A stretch of 8,626 nt of DNA from Methanoregula sp. GTDB taxonomy: Archaea; Halobacteriota; Methanomicrobia; Methanomicrobiales; Methanospirillaceae. This document shows positions 1-7,046 of this stretch, in pieces (position 1 is the first letter of the stretch; each line of letters opens with the position of its first letter). Position numbers and translations under genes: made by a program. Location: assembly GCA_028711405.1 (NCBI GenBank), contig JAQTSH010000058.1:1-8626 (forward strand), given 5' to 3'. The notes beneath the pieces were generated by a model. The model did no database searches and had not been told where the DNA came from. It saw only the letters and a program-made list of their open reading frames with translations.

Positions 1-573
1 GGCATGGGACGGGGAGGACATGATCGAGATCGTCCCTGTCGGTGGTTGATCAGAAGCAGCCTGTTTTTGTGGATCGATGACCGTGTGTTTGAGCGCGGGC
101 AACCCGGAAAAATCAGAAAATTCACGGGTATAACCATCCGGGAAGGTCACAACCATCTTCTTGGGTGAGAAATCTGCCGATATGACGCCATTCAACGCTG
201 AATTTTTCACCGCGATCTCGGCTTTCCGGAAGTCCAGCTGTGTCGTTCGGTATTCGGTTCCCGTCGGCACATCCACTTTTTCCGCGAAATTTTTCACAAG
301 AAGCGTGGCGCTGCTCCGGTCGAACGAGAGCACCTGTGGCGGCTCTCCACTTGTCGTCAATCCTTTCGTGAGTTCGGCTTCCAGCATCGATTGCGGGATG
401 GCGTTCTCGATGAAGCCCTCAAGCGTGAACCGGAAGTCTGCAACGGCATTCCCGTTCGTATCGATGGTGATCGCGAGGGAGTCCGCAGTGAATGCCTGTG
501 CCGGGACAACACTAAGACCCGCTATGCATACGACGCAGGCAAGAGAGATTATCCATATTGTTCCCTGACTCAT
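1..573 (-). CDS. secreted PEGA-type protein, N-terminal part (cut by left window edge)
   Basis: The frame is open from an ATG at 573 to base 1 (191 codons) with no stop, so the 3' end lies outside the window. Residues 1-27 form a signal peptide: a short N-region, a hydrophobic core at about 6-22 and a likely cleavage site after PAQA. The mature part is polar and beta-rich with no recognised catalytic motif. The last visible residues (about 180-191, GTISIMSSPSHA) match the usual opening of a PEGA repeat, a beta-rich surface domain common in archaeal envelope proteins. GTGAT lies 6 nt before the ATG and fits the archaeal anti-Shine-Dalgarno; an in-frame TAA lies upstream, and I found no ATG, GTG or TTG between it and this start. 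The product is probably exported and surface-exposed. The signal peptide is clear; the PEGA call rests on only about 12 residues. This frame is antisense to a 135-codon open frame on the plus strand, which I regard as a shadow. Confidence 0.75.
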   Translation of the reverse strand, partial: MSQGTIWIISLACVVCIAGLSVVPAQAFTADSLAITIDTNGNAVADFRFTLEGFIENAIPQSMLEAELTKGLTTSGEPPQVLSFDRSSATLLVKNFAEKVDVPTGTEYRTTQLDFRKAEIAVKNSALNGVISADFSPKKMVVTFPDGYTREFSDFSGLPALKHTVIDPQKQAASDQPPTGTISIMSSPSHA

Positions 574-1004
574 TTCATCATCACGCCCTTTAACCAGACG
601 GAATTTGATCCATTACCCTACAGGGAGATTCCCGTCCGGCATATCGCGGTCTCTCCCAATACCCCCGCATGGGCACACTATCGGTACCGCACACGATGAT
701 CAGGAACACACCCCCAACAATCGCTGGCTGCGTTCACACACGGATCGCGGTACAAGAATTGGGGGAGATTCCGATGTAAAGCCATGCATCCGTTCAACCG
801 GATCAGTCCCTGAGATCAAAACCCATTTCGTATTTGCAGGATCCGGCAAACCCTGACGGGATGCAGATTCCGGCTTCAAGTGAAAACGGCAATGCCGGTT
901 CCATACCGTACAACGGCTCAGGAAAATCCATACCCGGTTCTTAAAAGAAACCGGAAGTCCGGGGTCGTCAGTATACGGGATGAATAAAAAATAAGGGGTG
1001 TTGA
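574..1004. other. intergenic spacer, no convincing gene
   Basis: This stretch separates the secreted-protein gene from the GHMP gene. It contains a T-rich run on the minus strand just after the GHMP stop, a CCGGTT/AACCGG hairpin at 934-954, a CGGCA-AT-GCCG mini-hairpin near 885-895, and a 10-bp direct repeat (GGGAGATTCC at 623-632 and 763-772). A 102-codon minus-strand frame (700-1008) overlaps the GHMP stop by ATGA, but its composition (many Trp, Cys and Arg, no domain, mixed third positions) does not look protein-like. Plus-strand frames here are equally unconvincing. I see no clear TATA box for the gene starting at 573. Confidence 0.5.
986..1004 (-). terminator. T-rich termination signal after the GHMP gene
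   Basis: Directly after the TGA of the GHMP gene, the minus strand reads CCCCTTATTTTTTATTC, a T-rich run with an uninterrupted T6. Archaeal RNA polymerase can terminate at oligo-T runs without a strong hairpin, so this is a plausible end for the DUF2148-GHMP transcript. The CCGGTT/AACCGG hairpin lies a further 32 nt downstream and may not be involved. Confidence 0.35.
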
Positions 1005-2084
1005 TCATTTCCTGTGCGTGAGAACCATCCCGGTATTGTCAACCTGTGTGGTAAAAGCGATCGTAAGCCCCATCGGTTTGAGCAATTTCTTCATGGCTCC
1101 CATCGGGAGATCGGTCACCACCGCAATGGAGGGTCCAACCGAGCTCATCCCGACAAACTCAAGGTTCTTCTCCCGCAGCTGGCTCATATAGTGGTAAATC
1201 CGGTAACTGTGGTGCTCGACTTCTGCCCGTTTGGAGCCCCGGAACTCGATCTCCCAGATCACATCTCCGCACTTCTTCAGGTCGTCCCGTTCGAGCGCCG
1301 GGATGAGATCCATCAAAAAGAGGTATGCCTTGAGCTCGCGGTCCCGGTAATCGAGTGTCCGCGCCTTGTTCATTAAGAGGTTGAATTCCTGCGTGCCGGC
1401 GGACGAAATGTCCGTGGGGGGTATCAGGATATACACTTGTTTACCCTCGGCAAAGGGATGGTGGTAGACCAGCGTGAGTTCATCCCCCATGATCGCCATC
1501 CCGCCATGGGTGGTGACCGCCGGACCGACGCCGGTCTCAAACCCGAACGCGATCTTCCCGTCTGCGGTCTCTTCAACATAATTATGCCCGATGAGCTGGC
1601 GGAGTTCGTTGTTCGTGAGCGGTGAACCCACCGCTTCATTGAGTGCGGTCGCGATCGCAATCATGACTGTGCTTGTCGAACCCAGACCCACATGCTGGTG
1701 CTGGTGATCGGTCGCTTTTATCCGGAAGCCGCCGGTATATCCCACTGCACGGGAGAAGACCGCCACAAAGTTTTCGACGATCGGCGCGCGGGAATAATCA
1801 ATGACAAGCCCCTTTCTGGTGCAGGTCACTTCCGCCGTGCAATAACACTGGATCGCAAACCCGCATCCGCCCCCGCCCGGGTGATCCGGCGCAAACCGGT
1901 TCATATCGAGCACGGTCAGGTGAATGCGAGCCGGTGCTTTCACCGTGACCGTGCCTTTGACCGGTTTTAAAGCGAATTTCTTCTCCTCCAATCCAAGCGT
2001 ATGAAGTTGTTCGCCCGGTGCAAATGTCCCGAACTCGTATTCGACAAGATCGAGATCTCCCCCGCGTATCTTCATGATTACCAT
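1005..2084 (-). CDS. beta-RFAP synthase-like GHMP-superfamily protein
   Basis: A 359-residue protein with the three GHMP-superfamily motifs in order: PARIHLTVLD (about 51-60), the glycine-rich phosphate-binding loop HVGLGSTST (131-139), and GMSSVGPSIAV (312-322). It also has a Gly-rich segment at 70-76 and GFETGVGP near 181-188, matching the layout of beta-ribofuranosylaminobenzene 5'-phosphate synthase (COG1907, MptG). That enzyme joins PRPP to a hydroxy- or aminobenzoate, with loss of CO2, in methanopterin synthesis. Unlike the Methanocaldococcus protein as I remember it, which starts close to the PxRIH motif, this one carries about 45 extra N-terminal residues and an HQHQH stretch before the loop. 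It may therefore be a divergent paralogue rather than the canonical enzyme, so no symbol is given. The ATG at 2084 lies 6 nt after the DUF2148 stop and is preceded by AAGGGTTGAG; a second in-frame ATG at 2075 is possible. Family is confident; substrate is inferred. Confidence 0.8.
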   Translation of the reverse strand: MVIMKIRGGDLDLVEYEFGTFAPGEQLHTLGLEEKKFALKPVKGTVTVKAPARIHLTVLDMNRFAPDHPGGGGCGFAIQCYCTAEVTCTRKGLVIDYSRAPIVENFVAVFSRAVGYTGGFRIKATDHQHQHVGLGSTSTVMIAIATALNEAVGSPLTNNELRQLIGHNYVEETADGKIAFGFETGVGPAVTTHGGMAIMGDELTLVYHHPFAEGKQVYILIPPTDISSAGTQEFNLLMNKARTLDYRDRELKAYLFLMDLIPALERDDLKKCGDVIWEIEFRGSKRAEVEHHSYRIYHYMSQLREKNLEFVGMSSVGPSIAVVTDLPMGAMKKLLKPMGLTIAFTTQVDNTGMVLTHRK

Positions 2085-2090
2085 GTTTTC

Positions 2091-2651
2091 TCAACCCTTG
2101 TGCGGACGGTCGAAATAGATATTCTTCCCGGAGACTGATAGCGGGATGCCGTAGGCAACTGTACACCCTTCGCCCAGAAGCCCCAGTTCCATCGCAGCGG
2201 TTCCTGCGCTGTACATGACCCGGTTATCGACATTGTGGATCTGTGCGGTCTTCACCGCTGAACCGACCGCGACTCCGAGATCGGTCATCCGTATCGCACA
2301 GTTCGGTCCGGCAAACGGCGTTGACTCGTTACGCCCTTTGGTGATCGCCTTCTCCAGCCCGGCACACGACACAAACCCACAGGCTCCACAGTTCACACCT
2401 ACGACAACATCCCCTTTCACGCCCACAAAGACACAGGCATCACTTGCGGCAATGTTCAGTGCGTCGCGCAGGAAAAACCCTAAGTGATGGGTGGTGCCGA
2501 ACGCGGTCATCACGTTCGATAGGTGTGCCAGTTCCTCTCCTTCTGATATATGCACGAGAATGGTATCCACACCTTTCGCTTTTGGTGCAGTGCGGGCAGC
2601 AAGTGCCATGAGCCGGGCGACAGATGCCACAGCTTCACTCTCAACCGTCAT
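2091..2651 (-). CDS. DUF2148 ferredoxin-like domain protein
   Basis: A 186-residue soluble protein of the DUF2148 family (COG4739, described as containing a ferredoxin-like domain). The visible cysteine pattern is C88-x2-C91-x4-C96, with a further cysteine at 118 (GPNC), which could bind an iron-sulfur cluster; C73 and C163 are extra. The family has no established function and I do not assign one. The start at 2651 (MTVESEAVAS) is preferred over the 120-nt longer frame from 2771. The extension would overlap the thioesterase gene, is rich in Pro and Ser, and would place the TATA box at 2677-2686 inside the coding region. There is no good Shine-Dalgarno before 2651, which fits a near-leaderless mRNA. 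It is followed after 6 nt by the GHMP gene, so the two are almost certainly co-transcribed. Confidence 0.85.
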   Translation of the reverse strand: MTVESEAVASVARLMALAARTAPKAKGVDTILVHISEGEELAHLSNVMTAFGTTHHLGFFLRDALNIAASDACVFVGVKGDVVVGVNCGACGFVSCAGLEKAITKGRNESTPFAGPNCAIRMTDLGVAVGSAVKTAQIHNVDNRVMYSAGTAAMELGLLGEGCTVAYGIPLSVSGKNIYFDRPHKG

Positions 2652-2676
2652 GGGTGAGTATGGGAGCCTGAAAGAA

Positions 2677-2686
2677 CATAAATATG
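2677..2686 (-). promoter_or_regulatory. TATA box for the DUF2148-GHMP operon
   Basis: The minus strand reads CATATTTATG, a good archaeal TATA element, in the gap between the thioesterase stop and the DUF2148 start. Its centre is about 31 nt upstream of the ATG at 2651. With the usual 25-27 nt spacing, transcription would begin about 5 nt before the start codon, giving an almost leaderless message. The start site is inferred, not seen. Confidence 0.55.
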
Positions 2687-2715
2687 CAGGTATTGATACG
2701 GGAGGAGAGATTGGG

Positions 2716-3159
2716 TTATGCCGTGTGGGGATCCGGAGTGATCCGGAAGGCGACCCCGTCGAACGTGGCAACCGTCCGCGTGCCTTCCGAGACGATCACC
2801 CGGTACGTGTCACACCGGGTATTGTCCTTCACCCGCTGTGCGACGGCAACGAGCGCTCCTTTTGCCGGTGCGAGATACTGGATATGCACAGAGACGGCGA
2901 CCCGGTGGACTCCTGTACAGTTTGCCGCGATCCCAAATGCCTGGTCTGCCAGCGAGAAGATGGCACCGCCATGGGCGACTGCATCCGGATTCAATTTGCC
3001 GGCACAGTCCATCTCCACCCGTGCGTACCCGTCACAGGCATCGAGAATCCGCATGCCCAACAGAACGGCAAACTCACTCCGGTTGAATGCCGCGATATAC
3101 TCATGGATGATCTGCTCCTGCTGCATCGACGGATTGTTGTCTGGCGCACCAGTGATCAT
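2716..3159 (-). CDS. PaaI-family hotdog-fold thioesterase
   Basis: A 147-residue protein, the normal length for a single hotdog domain. The diagnostic segment is N57-x5-HGGAIFSLAD (63-72). The HGG turn and the following Asp72 on the long helix match PaaI/COG2050 acyl-CoA thioesterases, where the acidic residue takes part in hydrolysis. The later beta strands (VAVSVHIQYLAPA near 87-99) fit the fold. It probably cleaves a small or aromatic acyl-CoA thioester in the cytoplasm; the substrate cannot be read from sequence. GTGAGC lies 5 nt before the ATG at 3159, supporting this start over the internal Met12. It follows the glycosyltransferase stop by 30 nt with no TATA box between, so it is probably co-transcribed with it, although no functional link between the two is obvious. 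Confidence 0.88.
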   Translation of the reverse strand: MITGAPDNNPSMQQEQIIHEYIAAFNRSEFAVLLGMRILDACDGYARVEMDCAGKLNPDAVAHGGAIFSLADQAFGIAANCTGVHRVAVSVHIQYLAPAKGALVAVAQRVKDNTRCDTYRVIVSEGTRTVATFDGVAFRITPDPHTA

Positions 3160-3189
3160 AGATAGCTCACGAACGAGAGAGGCATGATC

Positions 3190-3888
3190 TCACTTGTATT
3201 TCTTCTGGCTGTACGCGTATTTTCCGGATTCCCCGCCATGAGCAACGATGTACACCCATTCATAGAGAGAACTTACGGTCCCGAACTGCTGGTAGCGGCG
3301 CATGGAGAACCCGACTTTGAGCCTGCCATCGAACAGGATCTTTCCCTCGTTTTTTAACCGCATCGCGATCTCGAGGTCATCACCTGCATCGATACAGCGG
3401 TACATCCCCGCATGGATAAATGCCGATTTCCGGAACGCGGTGTTGCACCCCAGCGTGTAGTAGAAGGTCCGGCTGTAATACCCGATTCGCGAGAACGTGT
3501 TCGCAAGGAGAAGGGAGAATTTATTGCCCAGACCCTCTTCGATAGGATAGACCGGACCATAGCATTGGACAACCGCTGCATGAGAAAAATCCTTTTTAAT
3601 CCGGGCGATCCAGTCCGACGGCAGGATACAGTCCGCATCCGTGGTGGCGACAATCTCGCCCTGTGCGACCATGACCCCGTCGTTCCTTGCCCCGCCGACC
3701 TTCTTACTGGTCTGGGTGAACACGTGATCGGCGTACTTCTTTGCAATCTCGCAGGTGGCATCCTTTGACCCGCCGTCTACGACAATGATCTCGTATTCGT
3801 TCCTTGGCACGGTCTGGTGAGAGAGCGAGACGAGACACTGGGCAATATTTTCTTCTTCGTTAAAGGTTGGGATGATGACCGAGATCAT
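3190..3888 (-). CDS. family 2 glycosyltransferase (GT-A fold)
   Basis: A 232-residue protein with a complete GT2 catalytic domain: PTFNEEENI (7-15), VVDGGSKDAT (36-45), ARND (67-70), the metal and nucleotide-sugar DxD-type motif DADC (84-87), an acceptor-side GCNTAFRKS (147-155), and GDDLEIAMRL (169-178) carrying the probable catalytic acid. There is no clear transmembrane tail, so it is probably cytoplasmic or peripheral on the inner membrane face. It would transfer a sugar from a nucleotide donor to a lipid, glycan or protein acceptor; donor and acceptor are unknown. The ATG at 3888 puts the first beta strand (MISVIIPTFN) at the N-terminus, as is typical. The upstream neighbour is a UDP-galactopyranose mutase-like oxidoreductase, suggesting surface-glycan or sugar metabolism. 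It is separated from that gene by 102 nt containing its own TATA box, and it leads into the thioesterase. Confidence 0.9.
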   Translation of the reverse strand: MISVIIPTFNEEENIAQCLVSLSHQTVPRNEYEIIVVDGGSKDATCEIAKKYADHVFTQTSKKVGGARNDGVMVAQGEIVATTDADCILPSDWIARIKKDFSHAAVVQCYGPVYPIEEGLGNKFSLLLANTFSRIGYYSRTFYYTLGCNTAFRKSAFIHAGMYRCIDAGDDLEIAMRLKNEGKILFDGRLKVGFSMRRYQQFGTVSSLYEWVYIVAHGGESGKYAYSQKKYK

Positions 3889-3917
3889 GGCGGCGGGACT
3901 CCTGTATAAGGCTGCTG

Positions 3918-3927
3918 TATATTTTTA
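3918..3927 (-). promoter_or_regulatory. TATA box for the glycosyltransferase-thioesterase unit
   Basis: The minus strand carries TAAAAATATA in the 102-nt gap after the oxidoreductase gene. Its centre is about 34 nt before the ATG at 3888, predicting a leader of roughly 9 nt. An AGGAG lies about 12 nt before the ATG, near or upstream of that predicted start site. A weaker TTATAC at about 3904-3909 is an alternative. Confidence 0.5.
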
Positions 3928-3990
3928 GGCTGGCGGGTAATAAGCGTGATGTCACACAACGGGGCAAAGAGAGTGGAGGAAACCTGCCGG

Positions 3991-5307
3991 CTAACGGTGC
4001 GAACGTGAACCCACAAAATCAAGGACGCTCCGTGCGCACCCGTCCATGTTCAGGTACTCGAACTGGGCGAACCGCCCGACGAGCGGGATGCCAATCGTTG
4101 TGCAGTAATCCCGGACGGTTGCGATATTCTTCTGGTAGTCGAGGTCATAGACAACGTAGGCAAATGGCTGGCGTTCAACTGAGGAGTACACGATCTGGTC
4201 ACGTTTCAGGATCTGCATGGCTTCGAGCGTTCCGATGACTTCCTCGATGAGCACAGCATCGGTCTGGTGCGCTACTTCATCCCCCGGCTGGTATGTGATC
4301 TCGGAGAGGATTGCGCTGCACCCTTCCGGTGCGACGTGCCGGCTGTAACTGGAGGGAAACGAGATCCGGTTCGTTTTCCCGAGCGCCGGGTCAGGGACAT
4401 AGAGCCACGAGATGTCAGGTACCGTGCCCCGGATGCCGATGTTGACGCAGGCGAGCGCATTGTACTTGAGCGCGTTCACCGCTGATACCACCGGTGCCGG
4501 GACATCATCCAGTGCGGCAACCAGGTGCTGGACGGGCATCGTGCAGATGACGTGATCCGCCCGGAGGGTAGTGGTTCCATCGCTGATCAACCATTCGTCT
4601 CCTTTTCGGCGCACGGATGAGATCCGGAATCCGGTTCTCGTGAATGCTTCAACCGGTATGGCGATCGCCCGGACGAGGGCTTCAATACCCCCATCGAGCG
4701 GGTATGAGAAGACAGACTGATGGGTGTAGCCTTCCGTCTCGATGCCGATCGCTGATTTGATCACGTCATCGACCGGGGGACGGGGGATCCGTCCGTCCAC
4801 CCAGTGCAGGGACATCCGGTCGGTCGGGAACTTCCAGATCTTCTCGTTGTACGGCACCATGTAGCATTCGGCGATCCCTTTGCCGAACGTGTGGTAGATC
4901 CATTCGCGGAAGTTTGCGGGAGCGGCGAGTTCGCCCTTCTCGACTGCGATAAGGGTTTTCACAAATTCGCTGATGCAGAAGAACCGGTCGTCAATGGGGA
5001 GATCTGATAGCCCGTTCTCGAACGGGTATTTGACATACCGGTCTTTGTAGAAAATCTTCGTATGCCGGTCGTTTTTCTGCTCGTTGCCCGCGATCATCCG
5101 GCGCAGGAATGCGAGCACTTCCGCATCCCGCGAGAAGATGATATGCGATCCCCCGCGATCGAACGTGAAGCCCTGCTCTGATACCGAGCGGCATAATCCC
5201 CCGTACGCCTGCTCTGCTTCCAGCACGATGACTGGTTCACCCTGTTCATGCAGGAGCCGGGCAAGCATCAGCCCGGATAATCCGCCCCCCAGAATTGCTG
5301 TTGTCAC
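3991..5307 (-). CDS. FAD-dependent oxidoreductase, UDP-galactopyranose mutase / protoporphyrinogen oxidase-like
   Basis: A 438-residue flavoprotein. The N-terminus gives a Rossmann dinucleotide fold: GGGLSG (7-12), an acidic residue ending strand 2 (E30) and the second glycine pair YGGLCRS (35-41), followed by DRGGSHIIF (50-58). Mid-protein YNEKIW (153-158) and YPLDGGIEAL (202-211) resemble the substrate-domain signatures of UDP-galactopyranose mutase. The C-terminal GRFAQFEYLNMDGCARS (411-427) is the second FAD-binding segment, close to the GRxxxYxYLDMD form of that enzyme. Many homologues are labelled amine oxidase or HemY-like, so the reaction is uncertain; a sugar-ring mutase or other glycan-related role is favoured by the downstream glycosyltransferase. 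The start codon is GTG: an in-frame TGA lies two codons upstream, so no longer version exists. There is no Shine-Dalgarno; the TATA box 26 nt upstream predicts a fully leaderless mRNA. Confidence 0.85.
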   Translation of the reverse strand: MTTAILGGGLSGLMLARLLHEQGEPVIVLEAEQAYGGLCRSVSEQGFTFDRGGSHIIFSRDAEVLAFLRRMIAGNEQKNDRHTKIFYKDRYVKYPFENGLSDLPIDDRFFCISEFVKTLIAVEKGELAAPANFREWIYHTFGKGIAECYMVPYNEKIWKFPTDRMSLHWVDGRIPRPPVDDVIKSAIGIETEGYTHQSVFSYPLDGGIEALVRAIAIPVEAFTRTGFRISSVRRKGDEWLISDGTTTLRADHVICTMPVQHLVAALDDVPAPVVSAVNALKYNALACVNIGIRGTVPDISWLYVPDPALGKTNRISFPSSYSRHVAPEGCSAILSEITYQPGDEVAHQTDAVLIEEVIGTLEAMQILKRDQIVYSSVERQPFAYVVYDLDYQKNIATVRDYCTTIGIPLVGRFAQFEYLNMDGCARSVLDFVGSRSHR

Positions 5308-5329
5308 GGTTCATACATGGGCGGGGGAA

Positions 5330-5337
5330 ATTTATAT
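5330..5337 (-). promoter_or_regulatory. TATA box, probable leaderless promoter of the oxidoreductase
   Basis: The minus strand reads ATATAAAT, a near-ideal archaeal TATA element, centred about 26 nt from the GTG at 5307. Standard archaeal spacing places the first transcribed base at or within a base or two of the start codon. This explains the lack of a ribosome binding site and supports the GTG start. Confidence 0.6.
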
Positions 5338-5377
5338 GGTTCATGGTGGGGGAAAGGGGATGGCTTGACATAATTCC

Positions 5378-5384
5378 AAAAAAA
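5378..5384 (-). terminator. T7 run, possible terminator downstream of the symporter
   Basis: The minus strand has an uninterrupted T7 (GCTTTTTTTGG), about 160 nt after the symporter stop and about 40 nt before the oxidoreductase TATA box. Archaeal polymerases stop at such oligo-T runs. It could act as a second, back-up terminator isolating the oxidoreductase promoter. Confidence 0.35.
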
Positions 5385-5452
5385 GCACGAACACTCCCTC
5401 GCATATGATTACCACCTGCCCGCTCGCCGATCTGATAGCAACGATTCCGTTG

Positions 5453-5466
5453 CGGGAATTATCCCG
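5453..5466. repeat. short hairpin CGGGA-ATTA-TCCCG
   Basis: A perfect 5-bp inverted repeat with a 4-nt loop in the 233-nt gap between the symporter and the oxidoreductase. It lies between two T-rich runs of the minus strand and may help the 3' end of the symporter mRNA fold. Nothing else recognisable occupies the gap apart from the promoter and T runs listed here. Confidence 0.3.
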
Positions 5467-5530
5467 AAAAGACTGGACTGGACCGGTGAATCAAACAGGA
5501 TAACCGGAGAGATCCAAAATTGCGTGGTTC

Positions 5531-5540
5531 CAAAAAGAAA
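5531..5540 (-). terminator. T-rich run directly after the symporter stop
   Basis: Immediately after the symporter TAA the minus strand reads TTTCTTTTTG. It lacks a strong preceding hairpin but fits an archaeal oligo-T termination signal. Because it touches the stop codon, it may be only a weak pause site. Confidence 0.3.
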
Positions 5541-7046
5541 TTATTTCCGGATATACCATCCGGTCATCGTCTCGTCCAGCACCTTTTCATTTGTCTGTTT
5601 TGTGAGGAGGCTGATAACGATCATCGCTACAACCGCGATAACGAACGCATAGAACGAGAAGTGCATAGGCAGTTTTGCCAGCTTGAAATAGGAGATCCCG
5701 CCAAAGACAAGCGAAGCAATCAAGCCAAGTGCCATGGAGACGAGTGCGCCTTCCCGTGTTGCCCGCCGCCAGTACAGCCCGGCAAGCAGCGGCACCGCAA
5801 ACGTGGCAAACATGATTCCAATCCCAGCCCAGATGAGCCAGACCAGCATATCCGGCGGGCTGATGGCAAGGATCAGCGTGACAACAGCGGCAACGAACAC
5901 CGAAATCTGGCTGACGAGAAGCACCTGCTTGTCCGGGGCACCGGGTTTTAAGATCTTCTTGTAAATGTCCCACGAGAAATACGTCCCGATAGTCAGCATG
6001 AGCCGGTCGGTCGTGGACATGACTGCGGCAAGGACTATCACCGCAAAGATACCCCAGAGCAACATGCTGGGGAGGGCAGACTGGACTCCATAGACGAAGA
6101 TGAAGTCGGAAGCGTTGGGGACATTGGGCAGCACCAACGTTCCGTTATTCACAAGGACAATACCGGCAAACCCGGCAAACTTCAAAAGGAACATGACAAC
6201 TGCATAAAGGACAAACGCGATGAGCGGTGCCCATTTGAAGTACTTCACATCCTTTGCACAGAGAATATTGTTGATCACGTGGGGAGCGCACGCAAGCCCG
6301 ATCGTGAGCAGGAGCGCAAACGAGATGATGTAATCCGGCGTAAAGACCGCACTCGCACCGGTCACCCATGGATCGACATTGGACGGATTGACCGCTGCCA
6401 TCACCTCGTTGATATTGGTGAATCCCCCGGCTGCCATGATCACGATCGGAGCCATTATAAGAACGCCGATGATGAGGATGAGCCCCTGCACGAGCGTTGT
6501 CCAGGCAACCGCATAGAGTCCCCCGATAACAGTATATGCCGTGACGATCGCCGCACCGATGATCAATGCCAACCAGTGCGGGAACCCAAAGAGCCACATG
6601 AGGACGATGCTGATCGCTGTGTACTGCCCGGCAAGATAGATCATGGAGACGACAATCCCGGCAGCGGCGCTCATACCTCTAAGTGACTTCTGGCTCTCAA
6701 ACCGGTGAGCGAGATAGTCCTGCACGGTCATGTAACCGGATTTTTTTGCGACCGTATGCATCTTAACACCAAAAAAGATGATACAGAACGCAATCGAGAG
6801 CGGAACCGCAAGTTGCTCCCAGATGGTGGGCCATGCGAACTTGTACCCGAGCCCGGAGACTCCCAGAAGAGACATCCCGGAACAGACCGAACCGATCATG
6901 AGCAGGGTGAAGACCCAGAAGTCCAGAGATCTGCCGGCAACGACATAATCGCTCATGTTCTGGATCTTTTTTGACGCCCATACGCCAATCGCGATCATCG
7001 CAATACAATAAATGACGACGAGTATCGCCGCGACAGGATCGATCAT
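5541..7046 (-). CDS. sodium/solute symporter (SSS family)
   Basis: A 501-residue, very hydrophobic protein with about 13 predicted membrane spans, the usual size for the SSS family (PutP/PanF relatives). The family signature is visible as the N-terminal DYVVAGRSL (33-41), the TAYTVIGGLYAVAW segment (169-182), and AAVMSTTDRLML (340-351). The Ser/Thr pair in this last segment corresponds to the sodium-site serine and threonine of PutP. The usual GGxxAVxWTD motif reads AWTT here, with Thr replacing the Asp. It should import an organic solute with sodium across the cytoplasmic membrane; the substrate cannot be assigned (pantothenate, proline and acetate-type carriers share this fold). The ATG at 7046 is preceded by AAGGAGATCC with good spacing. 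It overlaps the stop of the 35-residue upstream membrane protein by ATGA, implying coupled translation. Confidence 0.92.
   Translation of the reverse strand: MIDPVAAILVVIYCIAMIAIGVWASKKIQNMSDYVVAGRSLDFWVFTLLMIGSVCSGMSLLGVSGLGYKFAWPTIWEQLAVPLSIAFCIIFFGVKMHTVAKKSGYMTVQDYLAHRFESQKSLRGMSAAAGIVVSMIYLAGQYTAISIVLMWLFGFPHWLALIIGAAIVTAYTVIGGLYAVAWTTLVQGLILIIGVLIMAPIVIMAAGGFTNINEVMAAVNPSNVDPWVTGASAVFTPDYIISFALLLTIGLACAPHVINNILCAKDVKYFKWAPLIAFVLYAVVMFLLKFAGFAGIVLVNNGTLVLPNVPNASDFIFVYGVQSALPSMLLWGIFAVIVLAAVMSTTDRLMLTIGTYFSWDIYKKILKPGAPDKQVLLVSQISVFVAAVVTLILAISPPDMLVWLIWAGIGIMFATFAVPLLAGLYWRRATREGALVSMALGLIASLVFGGISYFKLAKLPMHFSFYAFVIAVVAMIVISLLTKQTNEKVLDETMTGWYIRK

Noticed and set aside
161..568. 135-codon plus-strand frame
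   Set aside because: Antisense shadow of the secreted PEGA-type protein, which has a clear signal peptide and ribosome binding site.
623..772. 10-bp direct repeat GGGAGATTCC (two copies)
   Set aside because: Too short and too widely spaced to distinguish from chance; no neighbouring element suggests a function.
2652..2771. 120-nt N-terminal extension of the DUF2148 frame
   Set aside because: It overlaps the thioesterase coding region, encodes a low-complexity Pro/Ser-rich stretch, and would put the TATA box inside the gene; the start at 2651 fits the family.
2491..3187. Long plus-strand frames (224 and 167 codons) over the thioesterase
   Set aside because: Both are antisense to the hotdog thioesterase and DUF2148 start, whose motifs are unmistakable; they are open only because of high GC and codon bias.
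5520..5951. 143-codon plus-strand frame opposite the symporter
   Set aside because: Highly charged composition typical of the reverse complement of a membrane-protein gene; no promoter or domain.
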